Shown piece by piece: positions 1-7,309 of a stretch of DNA of 64,000 bases. The stretch's first letter is position 1; each line of letters opens with the position of its first letter. Made by a program: the position numbers and the translations under genes. The notes below the pieces were generated by a model that saw only the letters and a list, made by a program, of their open reading frames with translations, ran no database searches and was not told the origin of the DNA. This stretch comes from DASRIA01 sp963816975 (lineage in GTDB: Bacteria; Actinomycetota; Thermoleophilia; Solirubrobacterales; JBBDJG01). The stretch spans positions 248,001 to 312,000 of the forward strand of contig CAWFMD010000001.1 of NCBI GenBank assembly GCA_963816975.1, given 5' to 3'.

Positions 1-310
1 CCTGTCGCGCGTAGCAGCACGTCGTGTCCATCTCGTCGAAGGTCGCGAGTCCCGCCCGCTTCAGCCGCAGGCGGGTGGCGAGTACCTCGTCGGTCGACGA
101 GACCTTGATGCCGCCGTGGTTGAAGGCGCCGAGGCCTGTGCCGCGCTCGCCCTCGATCAGCGCGAGCACGATGCCCGGGTCGTCGGGCTCGAACTTCACG
201 TAGCCAGGGCGCTGCTTTGCCGGCTCGACGTCGAGCAACGCGCGGTAGAAGGGAGTGGCGCGGTCCACGTCGGTGACGGTGATCGCGAGGTGCGGCTTCA
301 TCTCAGCCAT
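1..310 (-). CDS. ArsI/CadI-like VOC-family dioxygenase, 3' end cut by window edge
   Basis: About 103 residues are visible; the C-terminus lies beyond the left edge. It starts as a glyoxalase/VOC fold (MKPHLAITVTDVDRATPFY), with the family's first metal-ligand His in the KPHLAI strand. It still contains the DTTCCYAR segment, whose adjacent cysteines are the As(III)-binding pair in ArsI C-As lyases and CadI relatives. Family knowledge: ArsI cleaves the carbon-arsenic bond of trivalent organoarsenicals using Fe(II). The ATG at 310 is preceded by AAGGAG at 8-nt spacing and overlaps arsR by 13 bp; a second ATG at 301 would give an ATGA overlap but has no Shine-Dalgarno at proper distance. Cotranscription with an arsenic-type ArsR supports the assignment. 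Activity on cadmium or another substrate cannot be excluded. Confidence 0.72.
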   Translation of the reverse strand, partial: MAEMKPHLAITVTDVDRATPFYRALLDVEPAKQRPGYVKFEPDDPGIVLALIEGERGTGLGAFNHGGIKVSSTDEVLATRLRLKRAGLATFDEMDTTCCYARQ

Positions 311-651
311 GTCGAAAGCTCCTTGGTCGCTTCGGGGATCACGTAGTAGTAGGCCCACAGCCCGCTCCGCTCGACGTCCACGAGCCCAGCCTCGCGCAGC
401 ACCTTGAGGTGATGGGAGACCGTCGGCTGTGACACGTCGAACAGCGGCGTCAGCTCGCATACACACACCTTTCCGGCGTGCTTGCCCAGGACGTCCACGA
501 GCTGGACCCGGATCGGATCGGACAGCGCGCGGGCCACGAGCGCGATCCGCTCGGCCTGGTCCGGCGTGACCGCGGGGTGCACGAGCGGCTCGCAGCACGG
601 CTGCCCCGCCGGGCGCTTCACCTTCGGCTCTGTCCTGAGTCCGGTTGCCAT
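298..651 (-). CDS. arsR: ArsR-family metalloregulatory repressor
   Basis: 117 residues, a typical winged-helix ArsR/SmtB repressor. The recognition-helix region reads QPTVSHHLKVLREAGLV, followed by a wing (SGLWAYYYV). Candidate As(III)-binding thiols are Cys19-Cys20 near the N-terminus and Cys63/Cys65 in VCVCEL. This arrangement resembles Corynebacterium glutamicum ArsR (adjacent N-terminal cysteines plus one at the start of helix 4) more than the E. coli CxC type. It is expected to repress its own operon and release DNA on binding arsenite. Its last codons overlap the ArsI-like gene, so both are probably cotranscribed. It diverges from the M20 peptidase. The start is supported by a -10 box seven bases upstream, giving a leaderless mRNA. 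Confidence 0.88.
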   Translation of the reverse strand: MATGLRTEPKVKRPAGQPCCEPLVHPAVTPDQAERIALVARALSDPIRVQLVDVLGKHAGKVCVCELTPLFDVSQPTVSHHLKVLREAGLVDVERSGLWAYYYVIPEATKELSTWLR

Positions 652-658
652 ATCTGTA

Positions 659-688
659 GTGATAGCAGATTACATAGACAAACGTCAA
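659..688 (-). promoter_or_regulatory. Predicted arsR promoter/operator
   Basis: On the minus strand a -35-like TTGACG (688-683) and a -10-like TATCAC (664-659) are separated by 18 bp. The -10 ends seven bases before the ATG, so the transcript would be leaderless. The AT-rich spacer TTTGTCTATGTAATCTGC resembles ArsR operators, which commonly overlap the promoter. Operator half-sites are inferred only. Confidence 0.5.
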
Positions 689-705
689 TGCAATTGAGGT
701 GCTTC

Positions 706-2025
706 ATGATCAGCCCGATGGCGCTCGCACAGGAGGCAACGGAGCTGCTCCAGCGGCTGATCCGGTTCAACACGGTCAATCCCCCGGGCAACGAGCGGCC
801 CGCTCAGGAGATGCTGCGGAAGGCGCTCGAGGCCGCCGGGTTCGAGTGCGAGCTGGTGGGCGCCACACACGACCGGCCCAACCTGATCGCGCGGCTGCCC
901 GGGAGCGCCCGCGGAAAGCGGCTTTGCTACCTGAGTCACGTCGACACCGTCCTCGCCGATGCGTCCGAGTGGAGCGTCGACCCATGGTCGGGGGAGATCA
1001 AGGACGGGTACGTCTGGGGCAGGGGGGCGCTCGACATGAAGGGCCAGGTCGCGTGCGAAGTTGCCGCCGCCTGCAGCCTCGGCAGCTCTGGCTGGCGGCC
1101 CGAACGTGGTGAGCTGCTGGTGATCGTGACCTGCGACGAGGAGGCGGGCGCCACCTTCGGGGCGCAGTGGCTGTGCGAGCACGTGCCCGAAAAGGTGCGC
1201 TGCGACATGGTCGTGAACGAGGGAGCGGGTGAGGTGCTCGACTTCCGGGGCCGGCGCATGTACACGCTCTGCGTCGGCGAGAAGGGCGTGTTCCGGTTCA
1301 AGCTGACCACCCACGGGCGGGCCGGGCACGCCTCGATGCCGGGGATCGGCGACAACGCGCTGCTGCGCATGGTCGATGTGCTGGGCCGGCTCGACGGCCG
1401 CCAGCCTCCGTTCGATGCGTACCCCGCCGGGATCGCGTGCCTCGAGGCGCTGACGGGCGCCCCGGTCGATGACGTGGCGGCGGCGCTTGCCCAGGTGCGC
1501 GCCGCCGAGCCCCGGCTGGCGGACCAGTTCGAGTCGATGATGCGCGTGACGCTGGCCCCCACGATGATCCGCGCCTCGGAGAAGGAGAACGTGATCCCGT
1601 CGCGCTGCACGGTCCGCGTCGACTGCCGTGTCCCTCCGGGCAGCGGCGAGGAGCACGTGCGCCGCCGTGTCACGGAGCTGCTCGGCTCCGAGCGGGAGGG
1701 CGGCTACGCGCTCGAGTTCAGCGAGCAGGTCGTCGGCAACAGCTCAGCGCCAGACACCGAGCTGACGGGGTTCCTGCGCGAGTATGTCGGTCGCGCCGAT
1801 CCCGGAGCCCGGCTTTTGCCGCTGGTATTGACGGGTTTTACGGACAGCCATTGGTTTCGGAAGGCGTTTCCTGGGTGCGTCGCCTATGGCTTCTTTCCCC
1901 AGCGCGCCATGTCGCGTTGGGACACGACACCACTGATACACGCACCGGACGAACGCGTCGCAATCGCCGATATCGAGTTCGCCGCGCGGTTCTTCAGCGA
2001 GCTTGCCCCCGCCGTTTTGCGCTAA
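706..2025 (+). CDS. M20-family metallopeptidase (ArgE/DapE/acetylornithine deacetylase-like)
   Basis: 439 residues, normal family length. Di-zinc catalytic signatures are present: SHVD (His78, Asp80), GALDMKG (Asp110, bridging) and CDEEAG (Glu145 as general base, Glu146 as ligand). A small dimerisation lid follows (KFKLTTHGRAGHASMP-like region), and the C-terminal catalytic lobe carries the late His. Such enzymes hydrolyse N-acyl amino acids or small peptides in the cytoplasm; the substrate cannot be read from sequence. The ATG at 706 has GAGGT five bases upstream; ATGs at 688 and 718 are in frame but fit worse. A paralogue of the same architecture lies on the minus strand at 13305-14642. Confidence 0.85.
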   Translation: MISPMALAQEATELLQRLIRFNTVNPPGNERPAQEMLRKALEAAGFECELVGATHDRPNLIARLPGSARGKRLCYLSHVDTVLADASEWSVDPWSGEIKDGYVWGRGALDMKGQVACEVAAACSLGSSGWRPERGELLVIVTCDEEAGATFGAQWLCEHVPEKVRCDMVVNEGAGEVLDFRGRRMYTLCVGEKGVFRFKLTTHGRAGHASMPGIGDNALLRMVDVLGRLDGRQPPFDAYPAGIACLEALTGAPVDDVAAALAQVRAAEPRLADQFESMMRVTLAPTMIRASEKENVIPSRCTVRVDCRVPPGSGEEHVRRRVTELLGSEREGGYALEFSEQVVGNSSAPDTELTGFLREYVGRADPGARLLPLVLTGFTDSHWFRKAFPGCVAYGFFPQRAMSRWDTTPLIHAPDERVAIADIEFAARFFSELAPAVLR

Positions 2026-2124
2026 CAGGTAACGGCTTCGCGCGCAAGGTGCTCGAAATTGCGGCTTGCGTTGGCATCCGGCGTATGAAATAAACATCGC
2101 TCGTCCCCTAGCGAGAGGAGTGAG

Positions 2125-2673
2125 ATGTCTCCAGCGGCTCGCAGATCTTCCACGCGCAAGAAAGCGGGCGGTGCCCGCAAGAAGACCGCACGTAAAAGCA
2201 CCGCGCGGAAGAGTACGGCGCGGAAGTCGACCGCACGGAAGACCACCGCACGGAAGAAGACGGCTCGTCGCCCGGCGCGTAAGACGGCAGCCCGCAAGAA
2301 GACAGCGGCACGCAAGACCACCGCACGGAAGAAGACGGCTCGTCGCCCGGCGCGCAAGAAGACAGCGGCACGCAAGACCACCGCACGGAAGAAGACGGCA
2401 CGCAAGACGACCGCACGGAAGAAGACCGCGCGCAAGCCGGCACGCAAGACGACCGCACGGAAGAAGACCGCGCGCAAGCCGGCGCGTAAGAAGACGGCGG
2501 CCCGCAAGACCACGGCCCGCAAGAAGACCGCAAGGAAGCCGGCCCGGAAGACCACGGCCCGCAAGAAGACCGCACGGAAGAAGGCCGCTCGCCGTCCGGC
2601 CCGCAAGACCACGGCCCGTCGCAAGACGACGGCCCGTAAGCCGGCCCGTCGCAAGACGGCCCGGCGGCGCTAG
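2125..2673 (+). CDS. Histone H1-like Lys/Ala/Arg-rich DNA-binding protein
   Basis: 182 residues, made almost entirely of degenerate short repeats of the type KTARK, TTARK, KTAARK and RPARK. There is no folded HU domain, unlike the HupB/HupS proteins of actinobacteria that carry a similar tail. The composition (Lys, Arg, Ala, Thr, Pro, almost no acidic or aromatic residues) is that of eukaryotic H1 tails and bacterial H1-like proteins such as AlgP and Hc1. It should bind nucleic acid non-specifically and may compact the nucleoid. A clear Shine-Dalgarno (GAGAGGAG) precedes the ATG and a strong terminator follows, so it is probably monocistronic. The repeats make the reverse complement open too; those long antisense frames are shadows. 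Confidence 0.8.
   Translation: MSPAARRSSTRKKAGGARKKTARKSTARKSTARKSTARKTTARKKTARRPARKTAARKKTAARKTTARKKTARRPARKKTAARKTTARKKTARKTTARKKTARKPARKTTARKKTARKPARKKTAARKTTARKKTARKPARKTTARKKTARKKAARRPARKTTARRKTTARKPARRKTARRR
2160..2660 (+). repeat. Degenerate tandem repeats encoding (K/T)TARK units
   Basis: Imperfect 15-bp and longer repeats built from variants of AAGACCGCACGGAAG. Several longer segments recur almost unchanged, for example GACGGCTCGTCGCCCGGCGC near 2259 and near 2335. Repeat-number variation between strains is likely. Confidence 0.75.
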
Positions 2674-2695
2674 CGCAGGCGATCGGGACCTGTTG

Positions 2696-2722
2696 AAAGG
2701 GGCGGCCGGCGGCCGCCCCTTT
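2696..2722 (+). terminator. Rho-independent terminator after the H1-like gene
   Basis: A perfect 12-bp stem (AAAGGGGCGGCC at 2696-2707 pairing with GGCCGCCCCTTT at 2711-2722) with a three-base loop. It lies 23 bp past the stop codon and has a short T run at the end of the right arm. The near-symmetry may let it work on both strands. Confidence 0.85.
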
Positions 2723-2763
2723 GCGTTCCGGACCGGCAGTCGCTTGACCGGGCCGGCCCCTTA

Positions 2764-2780
2764 TACCTAGAATCTAGGTA
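2764..2780. promoter_or_regulatory. PadR operator: 17-bp perfect palindrome
   Basis: TACCTAGA-A-TCTAGGTA is a perfect inverted repeat centred on A2772, ending three bases before the padR ATG. It contains a -10-like TAGAAT (2768-2773) ten bases upstream of the start. Binding of a PadR dimer would block the promoter, so negative autoregulation is the simplest reading. PadR operators of the ATGT/ACAT or similar dyad class are typical of the family. Confidence 0.7.
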
Positions 2781-2783
2781 CAG

Positions 2784-3341
2784 ATGAAGTACTCGGTGCT
2801 CGGGTTCCTGATCGACCAGCCGATGCACGGCTACGCGTTGAAGCGCGTCCTGTCACCGGCCCTGCCGCGCGGGCAGCACGTGAACGACGGGATCCTGTAT
2901 CCCCTGTTGAAACGATTGGAGACGGACGGGCTCGTGCGCAAGCGCGTCGAGCGTGGTCGCGGCGGCCGCGATCGAAACGTGTTCCACGCGACCGCAAAGG
3001 GGCGGCGCGAGTTCGAGGGGTGGCTCGCGGGCCCGGACGACGAACGCGATCAGGTCGCCTACGACTTCCTGCTCGGTCATCCGTTCCTGATCAAGTGCCT
3101 GTTCTTCGCCAACCTCACCCCTGCGCAGGTGCGCGCGAAGCTCGGTGCGCAGCTGGCCGATTGCTCCGAGAAGCTCGAGACGTTCGAGCGCATTCGCGCG
3201 CGCATGATCGAGCGCGAGGTGGACACGCATCGCATCGCGGTGCTCGACCTTGGAATCGCACAACAGAAGGAGAAGGAACGATGGCTGAAGCGAATGATCC
3301 GGCAAACGCGGGGGCGCGGGGCCTCACGGAGCGCGGCGTGA
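2784..3341 (+). CDS. PadR-family transcriptional regulator
   Basis: 185 residues with the PadR N-terminal winged helix (YSVLGFLIDQPMHGYALKRV, then GILYPLLKRLETDGLV) and a C-terminal helical dimerisation domain of the Vir/AphA-like class. The wing contains GRGGRDRNVFHAT. PadR proteins are usually ligand-responsive repressors of a neighbouring gene. Here the 3' end overlaps an amidohydrolase-like gene, so the two form an operon. A perfect 17-bp palindrome sits immediately upstream, consistent with autoregulation. There is no good Shine-Dalgarno; the -10-like box ten bases upstream suggests a leaderless mRNA. The effector is unknown. Confidence 0.85.
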   Translation: MKYSVLGFLIDQPMHGYALKRVLSPALPRGQHVNDGILYPLLKRLETDGLVRKRVERGRGGRDRNVFHATAKGRREFEGWLAGPDDERDQVAYDFLLGHPFLIKCLFFANLTPAQVRAKLGAQLADCSEKLETFERIRARMIEREVDTHRIAVLDLGIAQQKEKERWLKRMIRQTRGRGASRSAA

Positions 3342-4270
3342 GCGGGGGTCGCGAGATCGAGCGGCGGGCCATCGACATGTGGGCGCCGATCGTCCCCGTT
3401 CCGGAAGTGATCAGCCACGTCGCTCGTCACTTCCCGAAGGAGATGGCCGGGTACCTCCGCGTTTTCTACAAGCGCGAGCCCGCCAAGGAGGAGTTCTCGA
3501 ACGCGGCCGCTCGCATGCAGATGAGCGAGGACGACCTGATCGCTGCGCTCGATGCCGCCGGCATCGAGCGCACGCTGATCACCGGCTTCGACGAGTACTC
3601 CAGTGTGCACGAGACGTTCATTCCGAACGACATCGTGGCGGCGCTCGCCGAGCGGCACCCGCACCGGTTCATCCCGTTCGCGGGCGCCGATGTCCTGCGG
3701 GGGATGGAAGCGGTGCGTGAATTCGAGGAGCTGGTGCGCGACCGTGGCTTTCGCGGCCTGAGCGTGCGACCGTTCATGATCGGGCTCCCCGCGGACGACC
3801 GCCGTTACTACCCGCTGTACGCGAAGTGCGTGGAGCTGGACGTGCCGGTCAGCATTCACAGCTCCGCGAACTGGACGACGGTGGCCGTCAGCGACCTGGG
3901 CCACCCGCGCCACATCGACGTGGTCGCCGCCGACTTCCCCGAGCTGACGCTGGTCATGAGCCACGCCGGGTATCCCTGGGTGCTCGAAGCTTGCCTGCTG
4001 GCGTGGAAGTACCCCAACGTGTACCTCGAGCTGGCTGCCCACCGTCCGCGCTACCTGGCTGCGCCCGGCACCGGCTGGGAGCCACTGCTGCGGTTCGGCA
4101 CCACCACGATCAAGCAGAAGGTGCTGTTCGGGACTGGATGGTTCCTGCTGGGCAGGCCGCCTGGGCAGGTCGTCGACGAGTTCCTGCAGCTGCCCGTCCC
4201 CGACGACGTGATGGAGATGTGGCTGTGGCGCAACGCGGACGCGCTGCTCGGCGCAGCGGTCCCGGCTTGA
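3338..4270 (+). CDS. Amidohydrolase-2-like TIM-barrel protein with degenerate metal site
   Basis: About 310 residues from the GTG at 3338, which overlaps the padR stop as GTGA and has CGGAG upstream. An ATG at 3281 with AAGGA is an alternative but would overlap padR by 61 bp. The fold is the PF04909/ACMSD-like barrel (TLITGFDEYSS, SVRPFMIGLPADDRRYYPLY, VPVSIHSSANW, LTLVMSHAGYPW, KQKVLFGTGWFL). Ligand positions are unusual. The N-terminal HxH is replaced by IDMW, and the late Asp of the usual FG(S/T)D motif is Gly in FGTGW. The two middle histidines (SIHSS, MSHAG) remain. It may be a decarboxylase/hydrolase with altered metal use or a non-catalytic binding protein. Substrate unknown. Confidence 0.75.
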   Translation: MSGGREIERRAIDMWAPIVPVPEVISHVARHFPKEMAGYLRVFYKREPAKEEFSNAAARMQMSEDDLIAALDAAGIERTLITGFDEYSSVHETFIPNDIVAALAERHPHRFIPFAGADVLRGMEAVREFEELVRDRGFRGLSVRPFMIGLPADDRRYYPLYAKCVELDVPVSIHSSANWTTVAVSDLGHPRHIDVVAADFPELTLVMSHAGYPWVLEACLLAWKYPNVYLELAAHRPRYLAAPGTGWEPLLRFGTTTIKQKVLFGTGWFLLGRPPGQVVDEFLQLPVPDDVMEMWLWRNADALLGAAVPA

Positions 4271-4271
4271 G

Positions 4272-5297
4272 CTAGAAGAGGGTCGCCTGGCGCTGAGGCG
4301 GCTCTGACGTGGGTGCGCCGTGCTCGCGAGCGCGGCCGCGTGCGATGCTCGGACGCGCCCGAGCTTGGCGCGGGCGCGCCCGGTCCGCGACCCGCTGGAG
4401 ACGCTCGCGCTCGTCGCGGGGAACGTAGGCGCGACGCTCGTACAGCGCCTCGTACCGGGGAACGAGATCCGGCCGGTACGCACGCAGCCACTCGAACCAG
4501 ATGCCGCGCACCTCGCCACGCAGGTGCAGTGGCGCCGTGGCCATGCTGATCGCCCCGTTCTCGCTCGCGATCCGCATGATCTCGCCGACCTGCTCGGGGG
4601 AGTCGTTCACGCCCGGAATCAGCGGGGCGATCAGGACTCCGGACGGCACGCCGGCCTCGTTCATCCTGCGGACCGCGGCGAGGCGCGCGCGCGGGGAGGG
4701 GGTGTGGGGCTCCGTCTCACGCCACGTCCGCTCGTCCAGCGTGGGCACGGAGAAGTAGACGGACACCCCCGGGCCGGCAGCCAGCTCGCGGAGCACGTCG
4801 ATGTCGCGCAGCGCGAGCGGTGACTTCGTGACGAGCGAGCAAGGCGTGTCCGAGTCGAGCAGCGCCGCCCAGATGCCCGGCATCAGCTTGTAGCGGCTCT
4901 CGACCCACTGATATGGGTCGGTGTTGGTGCCAAGCGCAACGTGCTCGTGCCGCCACGACGGGCGTGACAGCTCGGCCCGCGCGACCTCGGGCAAGTTGAC
5001 CTTCACGACGATCTCGCGCTCGAAGTCGCGCCCCGCGTTCAGGTCGAGGTAGGTGTGGGTGGGGCGAGCGAAGCAGTAAGCGCAGGCGTGACTGCATCCC
5101 CGGTAAGGATTGATGGTCCACCGGAACGGCATCCGGGAGCTCTTGGGAACGCGGTTCAGCGCGGATTTCGCGCGTACCTCGTGAAAGCGGACGTCCAGCG
5201 CCTCGGGGGCGTCGAAGGTGCGGACAACGGCGTCCGCTCCCAATCGCGGGAGCGAACGCGCGCTCTCCTTGCCGACTTCCAGGTGCTGCCACCGCAC
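4272..5297 (-). CDS. Rv2578c-family radical SAM protein
   Basis: About 341 residues from a GTG at 5297, chosen because family members start with MRW followed by a short variable stretch; a GTG at 5303 is possible. The cluster motif is CSHACAYC (Cys68, Cys72, Cys75; CX3CX2C), inside the family hallmark YRGCSHACAYCFARPTH. Further conserved blocks include ALGTNTDPYQ, MPGIWAALLDS and LHLRGEVRG. It should bind a [4Fe-4S] cluster and cleave S-adenosylmethionine; the reaction is unknown, and the SPL-like domain suggests a relation to spore photoproduct lyase-type proteins. The extreme C-terminus is QATLF, also found in actinobacterial relatives. Its 5' end lies close to the HD gene, so they may be cotranscribed. 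It converges on the amidohydrolase with one base between the stops. Confidence 0.82.
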   Translation of the reverse strand: MRWQHLEVGKESARSLPRLGADAVVRTFDAPEALDVRFHEVRAKSALNRVPKSSRMPFRWTINPYRGCSHACAYCFARPTHTYLDLNAGRDFEREIVVKVNLPEVARAELSRPSWRHEHVALGTNTDPYQWVESRYKLMPGIWAALLDSDTPCSLVTKSPLALRDIDVLRELAAGPGVSVYFSVPTLDERTWRETEPHTPSPRARLAAVRRMNEAGVPSGVLIAPLIPGVNDSPEQVGEIMRIASENGAISMATAPLHLRGEVRGIWFEWLRAYRPDLVPRYEALYERRAYVPRDERERLQRVADRARPRQARARPSIARGRAREHGAPTSEPPQRQATLF

Positions 5298-5365
5298 GAA
5301 CACATGTTCGCATATCCGGCGGATGCCCGCCGCGCACCCTGGCGCGTGGGCGCGCCCAGGGCCGG

Positions 5366-5953
5366 CTACGACCGTGCGGCGTCGGGTGTGAGGCCCAGCT
5401 CGCCGGCGCGCTCGGCGAGCGCGTCGATCACGAACTGGACGTGCTCGTCGAAGCTCATGCCCGACTCGGGCTCGAGCTCCGCGGCGCCCTCGTACACGTC
5501 CTCGCGGTGGACCCCGGCGGCAAAGCTCGGCTGCTTCAGCTTCTTCTTGACCGACTTGGTCTTCAGGCCGTGGATCCCCTCCGGGCGCACGTACGCGCAC
5601 GCGGCGATGAAGCCCGACAGCTCGTCGCACGCGAACAGCGTCTTGTCGAGCAGGCTCACGCGGGGCACCCCCAGCCGCTCGGCGTGGGCCTGGACCGCGT
5701 GCACGACCTCTTCTGGGTAATCGCGGCGCCGCAACTCCTCGATCGCCATGCGCGGGTGCCCGGTCTCGAGGTCGGGATAGCGCTCGTAGTCCATGTCGTG
5801 CACGAGGCCCGCGATCCCCCAGCTCTCCTCGTCTGCGCCGAACCTCCGGGCGTACGCGCGCACCGCGCTCTCGACCGCGAGCATGTGCTTGCGCAGCGAG
5901 TCGGACTCCGTCCATTCGCAGACGAGCTGCCAGGCCTCTGCGCGAGTGGGCAC
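5366..5953 (-). CDS. HD-domain (HDIG-like) phosphohydrolase
   Basis: 195 residues. His23 (LRKHMLAVE) and the HD pair His52-Asp53 (LVHDMDYERYP), followed by His66 in ETGHPRMAIEEL and Asp in LLDKTLFACDELSGFI, make the metal-binding set of HD hydrolases. Such single-domain HD proteins hydrolyse phosphate esters of nucleotides or related compounds; this subfamily's substrate is unknown. The start is GTG, with a -10-like TACACT on the minus strand (5965-5960) six bases upstream and no Shine-Dalgarno, so the mRNA is probably leaderless. The radical SAM gene follows 68 bp downstream. Confidence 0.8.
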   Translation of the reverse strand: MPTRAEAWQLVCEWTESDSLRKHMLAVESAVRAYARRFGADEESWGIAGLVHDMDYERYPDLETGHPRMAIEELRRRDYPEEVVHAVQAHAERLGVPRVSLLDKTLFACDELSGFIAACAYVRPEGIHGLKTKSVKKKLKQPSFAAGVHREDVYEGAAELEPESGMSFDEHVQFVIDALAERAGELGLTPDAARS

Positions 5954-5959
5954 GGCCGC

Positions 5960-5965
5960 AGTGTA
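5960..5965 (-). promoter_or_regulatory. -10 box of the HD-domain gene (leaderless)
   Basis: TACACT on the minus strand lies six bases from the GTG at 5953, matching the -10-to-start spacing seen at several other genes in this window. No -35 consensus is obvious. Confidence 0.45.
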
Positions 5966-6084
5966 TGGCGTGGGCGAAGCCCGGGGTTACATCGGCGGAT
6001 TGGGGCTCCTTGCAGGGGGGTAAGGGAGCAGGGCACCCACTCTCGGGTGCTCAACCACGAAGACGAAGCAAGGAGGGATCGGCC

Positions 6085-6237
6085 TTGATCGGCGTAATCA
6101 TTGCGGTGTTGTTCGCCGCCCTTGTCTACGCGCTGTGCCTCGCGCTCGGCCTCCCCGCGATCGTCGGCCTGATCGCCGCGATCCTGGTGTTGCTGGCCGG
6201 CATCCCCACGGGCGGGTACGGAATCGGCAGACGATGA
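6085..6237 (+). CDS. Small two-TM hydrophobic protein, 50 aa
   Basis: Start is a TTG preceded by a strong Shine-Dalgarno (AAGGAGGG, about eight bases upstream). The open frame extends further 5', but those codons read as leader. The protein has two hydrophobic segments (IGVIIAVLFAALVYALCLAL and IVGLIAAILVLLAGIPTG) joined by a short turn, and a basic GIGRR end. It resembles small membrane proteins of the GlsB/YeaQ/YmgE size class, but I do not recognise a family. A perfect hairpin follows. Function unknown. Confidence 0.6.
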   Translation: MIGVIIAVLFAALVYALCLALGLPAIVGLIAAILVLLAGIPTGGYGIGRR

Positions 6238-6252
6238 CGAGCTGAGCGACGT

Positions 6253-6278
6253 GTCCGGTCGCCGCGCGGCGACCGGAC
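6253..6278 (+). terminator. Hairpin terminator after the small membrane protein
   Basis: A perfect 26-bp palindrome: 13 bp at 6253-6265 (GTCCGGTCGCCGC) are followed directly by its reverse complement. The 16-bp distance to the stop codon suits a terminator, although there is no U tract, as is common in high-GC actinobacteria. Confidence 0.65.
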
Positions 6279-6337
6279 CTCGCTCGCTCCGTGACCTCTC
6301 GCTCTAGAATCCGCGCGGCGCTCAGGCGCCCGCACAG

Positions 6338-7309
6338 ATGTCAGGCGAGACCTCAGATGAGCTGCTCCAGCGGGTCCGCGGCGGGGAGCTGGACGCCCGC
6401 CGCATCCTGCTGACCCCCGACATCGCACCCGGCGCAGCCGGCCTGCCGCTCGCGGCGCTGCTCGCGGCCGCGCCGTCGGTCGGCGAGCTGGGGGAGGGGG
6501 CCTGGGCCCGCCTCGAGTCCGATCCGGGTGCGCGAATCGGCGATCTCGACCCTGACCGCCGGGCCTGGATCGCCGATCTGCTCGACTTCTGGCGGACCGC
6601 TCCGCGCGACGTCTCCCGGGTCACCGCTCCGCAGGACGGCATGTACGCGAAGACGCCGGACCGGTACTTTCCGACGGGCGCGCTGGCGCTGCGCCAGGTG
6701 CGCCTCGCGATGCTCCAGGCCCGCAAGCCGACCTGCGAGAGCATCCTCGACTTCGCCTGTGGCTACGGGCGCGCGATGCGGTTCTTCCGCGCTGCCTTTC
6801 CCGACGCAAAGCTGACCGCCTGCGACATCACGCCCGACGCGGTCGACTTCTGCGCGCAGGAGTTCGACGCGACCCCCGTCTACTCGCAGGAGGACCCGGC
6901 CGCCATCGACCTGCCCGGCCCGTTCGACGTGATCTGGGTCGGCTCCCTGTTCACGCACGTGCCGCAGGACCGCTGGATCGGGTTCCTCGACCTGCTCGAG
7001 TCGGTGCTCGCGGAGCAGGGGCTGCTGGTGTTCACCGTGCAGGGCCGCCACGTCCGGCAGCAGCTCTTGTCGGGCGAGCTCGCGTGGGACCTCGGCGACG
7101 CGGAGGTCGAACAGATCGTGCGCGGCTTCGACGAGACCGGTTACGGCTACGCCGACTGGTCGGGCGCCAGTGGCTACGGCACGTCGCTGAACCGGCCGTC
7201 ATGGGTGTGCGCACAGGTCGAGGATCGGCCCGGGCTGCGCCTGGTCGGCTATCGCGAGACCGGATGGGGACGCCAGGACGTGGTCACCTGCGAGGGGACA
7301 CGGGGGTGA
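6338..7309 (+). CDS. SAM-dependent methyltransferase, class I
   Basis: 323 residues. The Rossmann methyltransferase core begins around residue 130. Motif I is LDFACGYGR (137-145), the post-I acidic strand is LTACDITPDAVDF, and motif IV is FDVIWVGSLFTHVP. An N-terminal ~125-residue extension (SDELLQRVRGGELDARRILL) precedes it and may bind the substrate. The C-terminal part contains an aromatic-rich segment (GYGYADWSGASGYGTS) typical of glycosyltransferase-associated methyltransferases. A -10-like TCTAGAAT lies about 30 bases upstream. The next gene starts within its stop codon (GTGA), so the two are translationally coupled. The acceptor is unknown. Confidence 0.78.
   Translation: MSGETSDELLQRVRGGELDARRILLTPDIAPGAAGLPLAALLAAAPSVGELGEGAWARLESDPGARIGDLDPDRRAWIADLLDFWRTAPRDVSRVTAPQDGMYAKTPDRYFPTGALALRQVRLAMLQARKPTCESILDFACGYGRAMRFFRAAFPDAKLTACDITPDAVDFCAQEFDATPVYSQEDPAAIDLPGPFDVIWVGSLFTHVPQDRWIGFLDLLESVLAEQGLLVFTVQGRHVRQQLLSGELAWDLGDAEVEQIVRGFDETGYGYADWSGASGYGTSLNRPSWVCAQVEDRPGLRLVGYRETGWGRQDVVTCEGTRG

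Noticed and set aside
2022..2770. Long antisense frames over the H1-like gene (for example AVVLRA-rich protein)
   Set aside because: They are mirror images of the Lys/Ala repeat coding sequence; no start signals, absurd composition.
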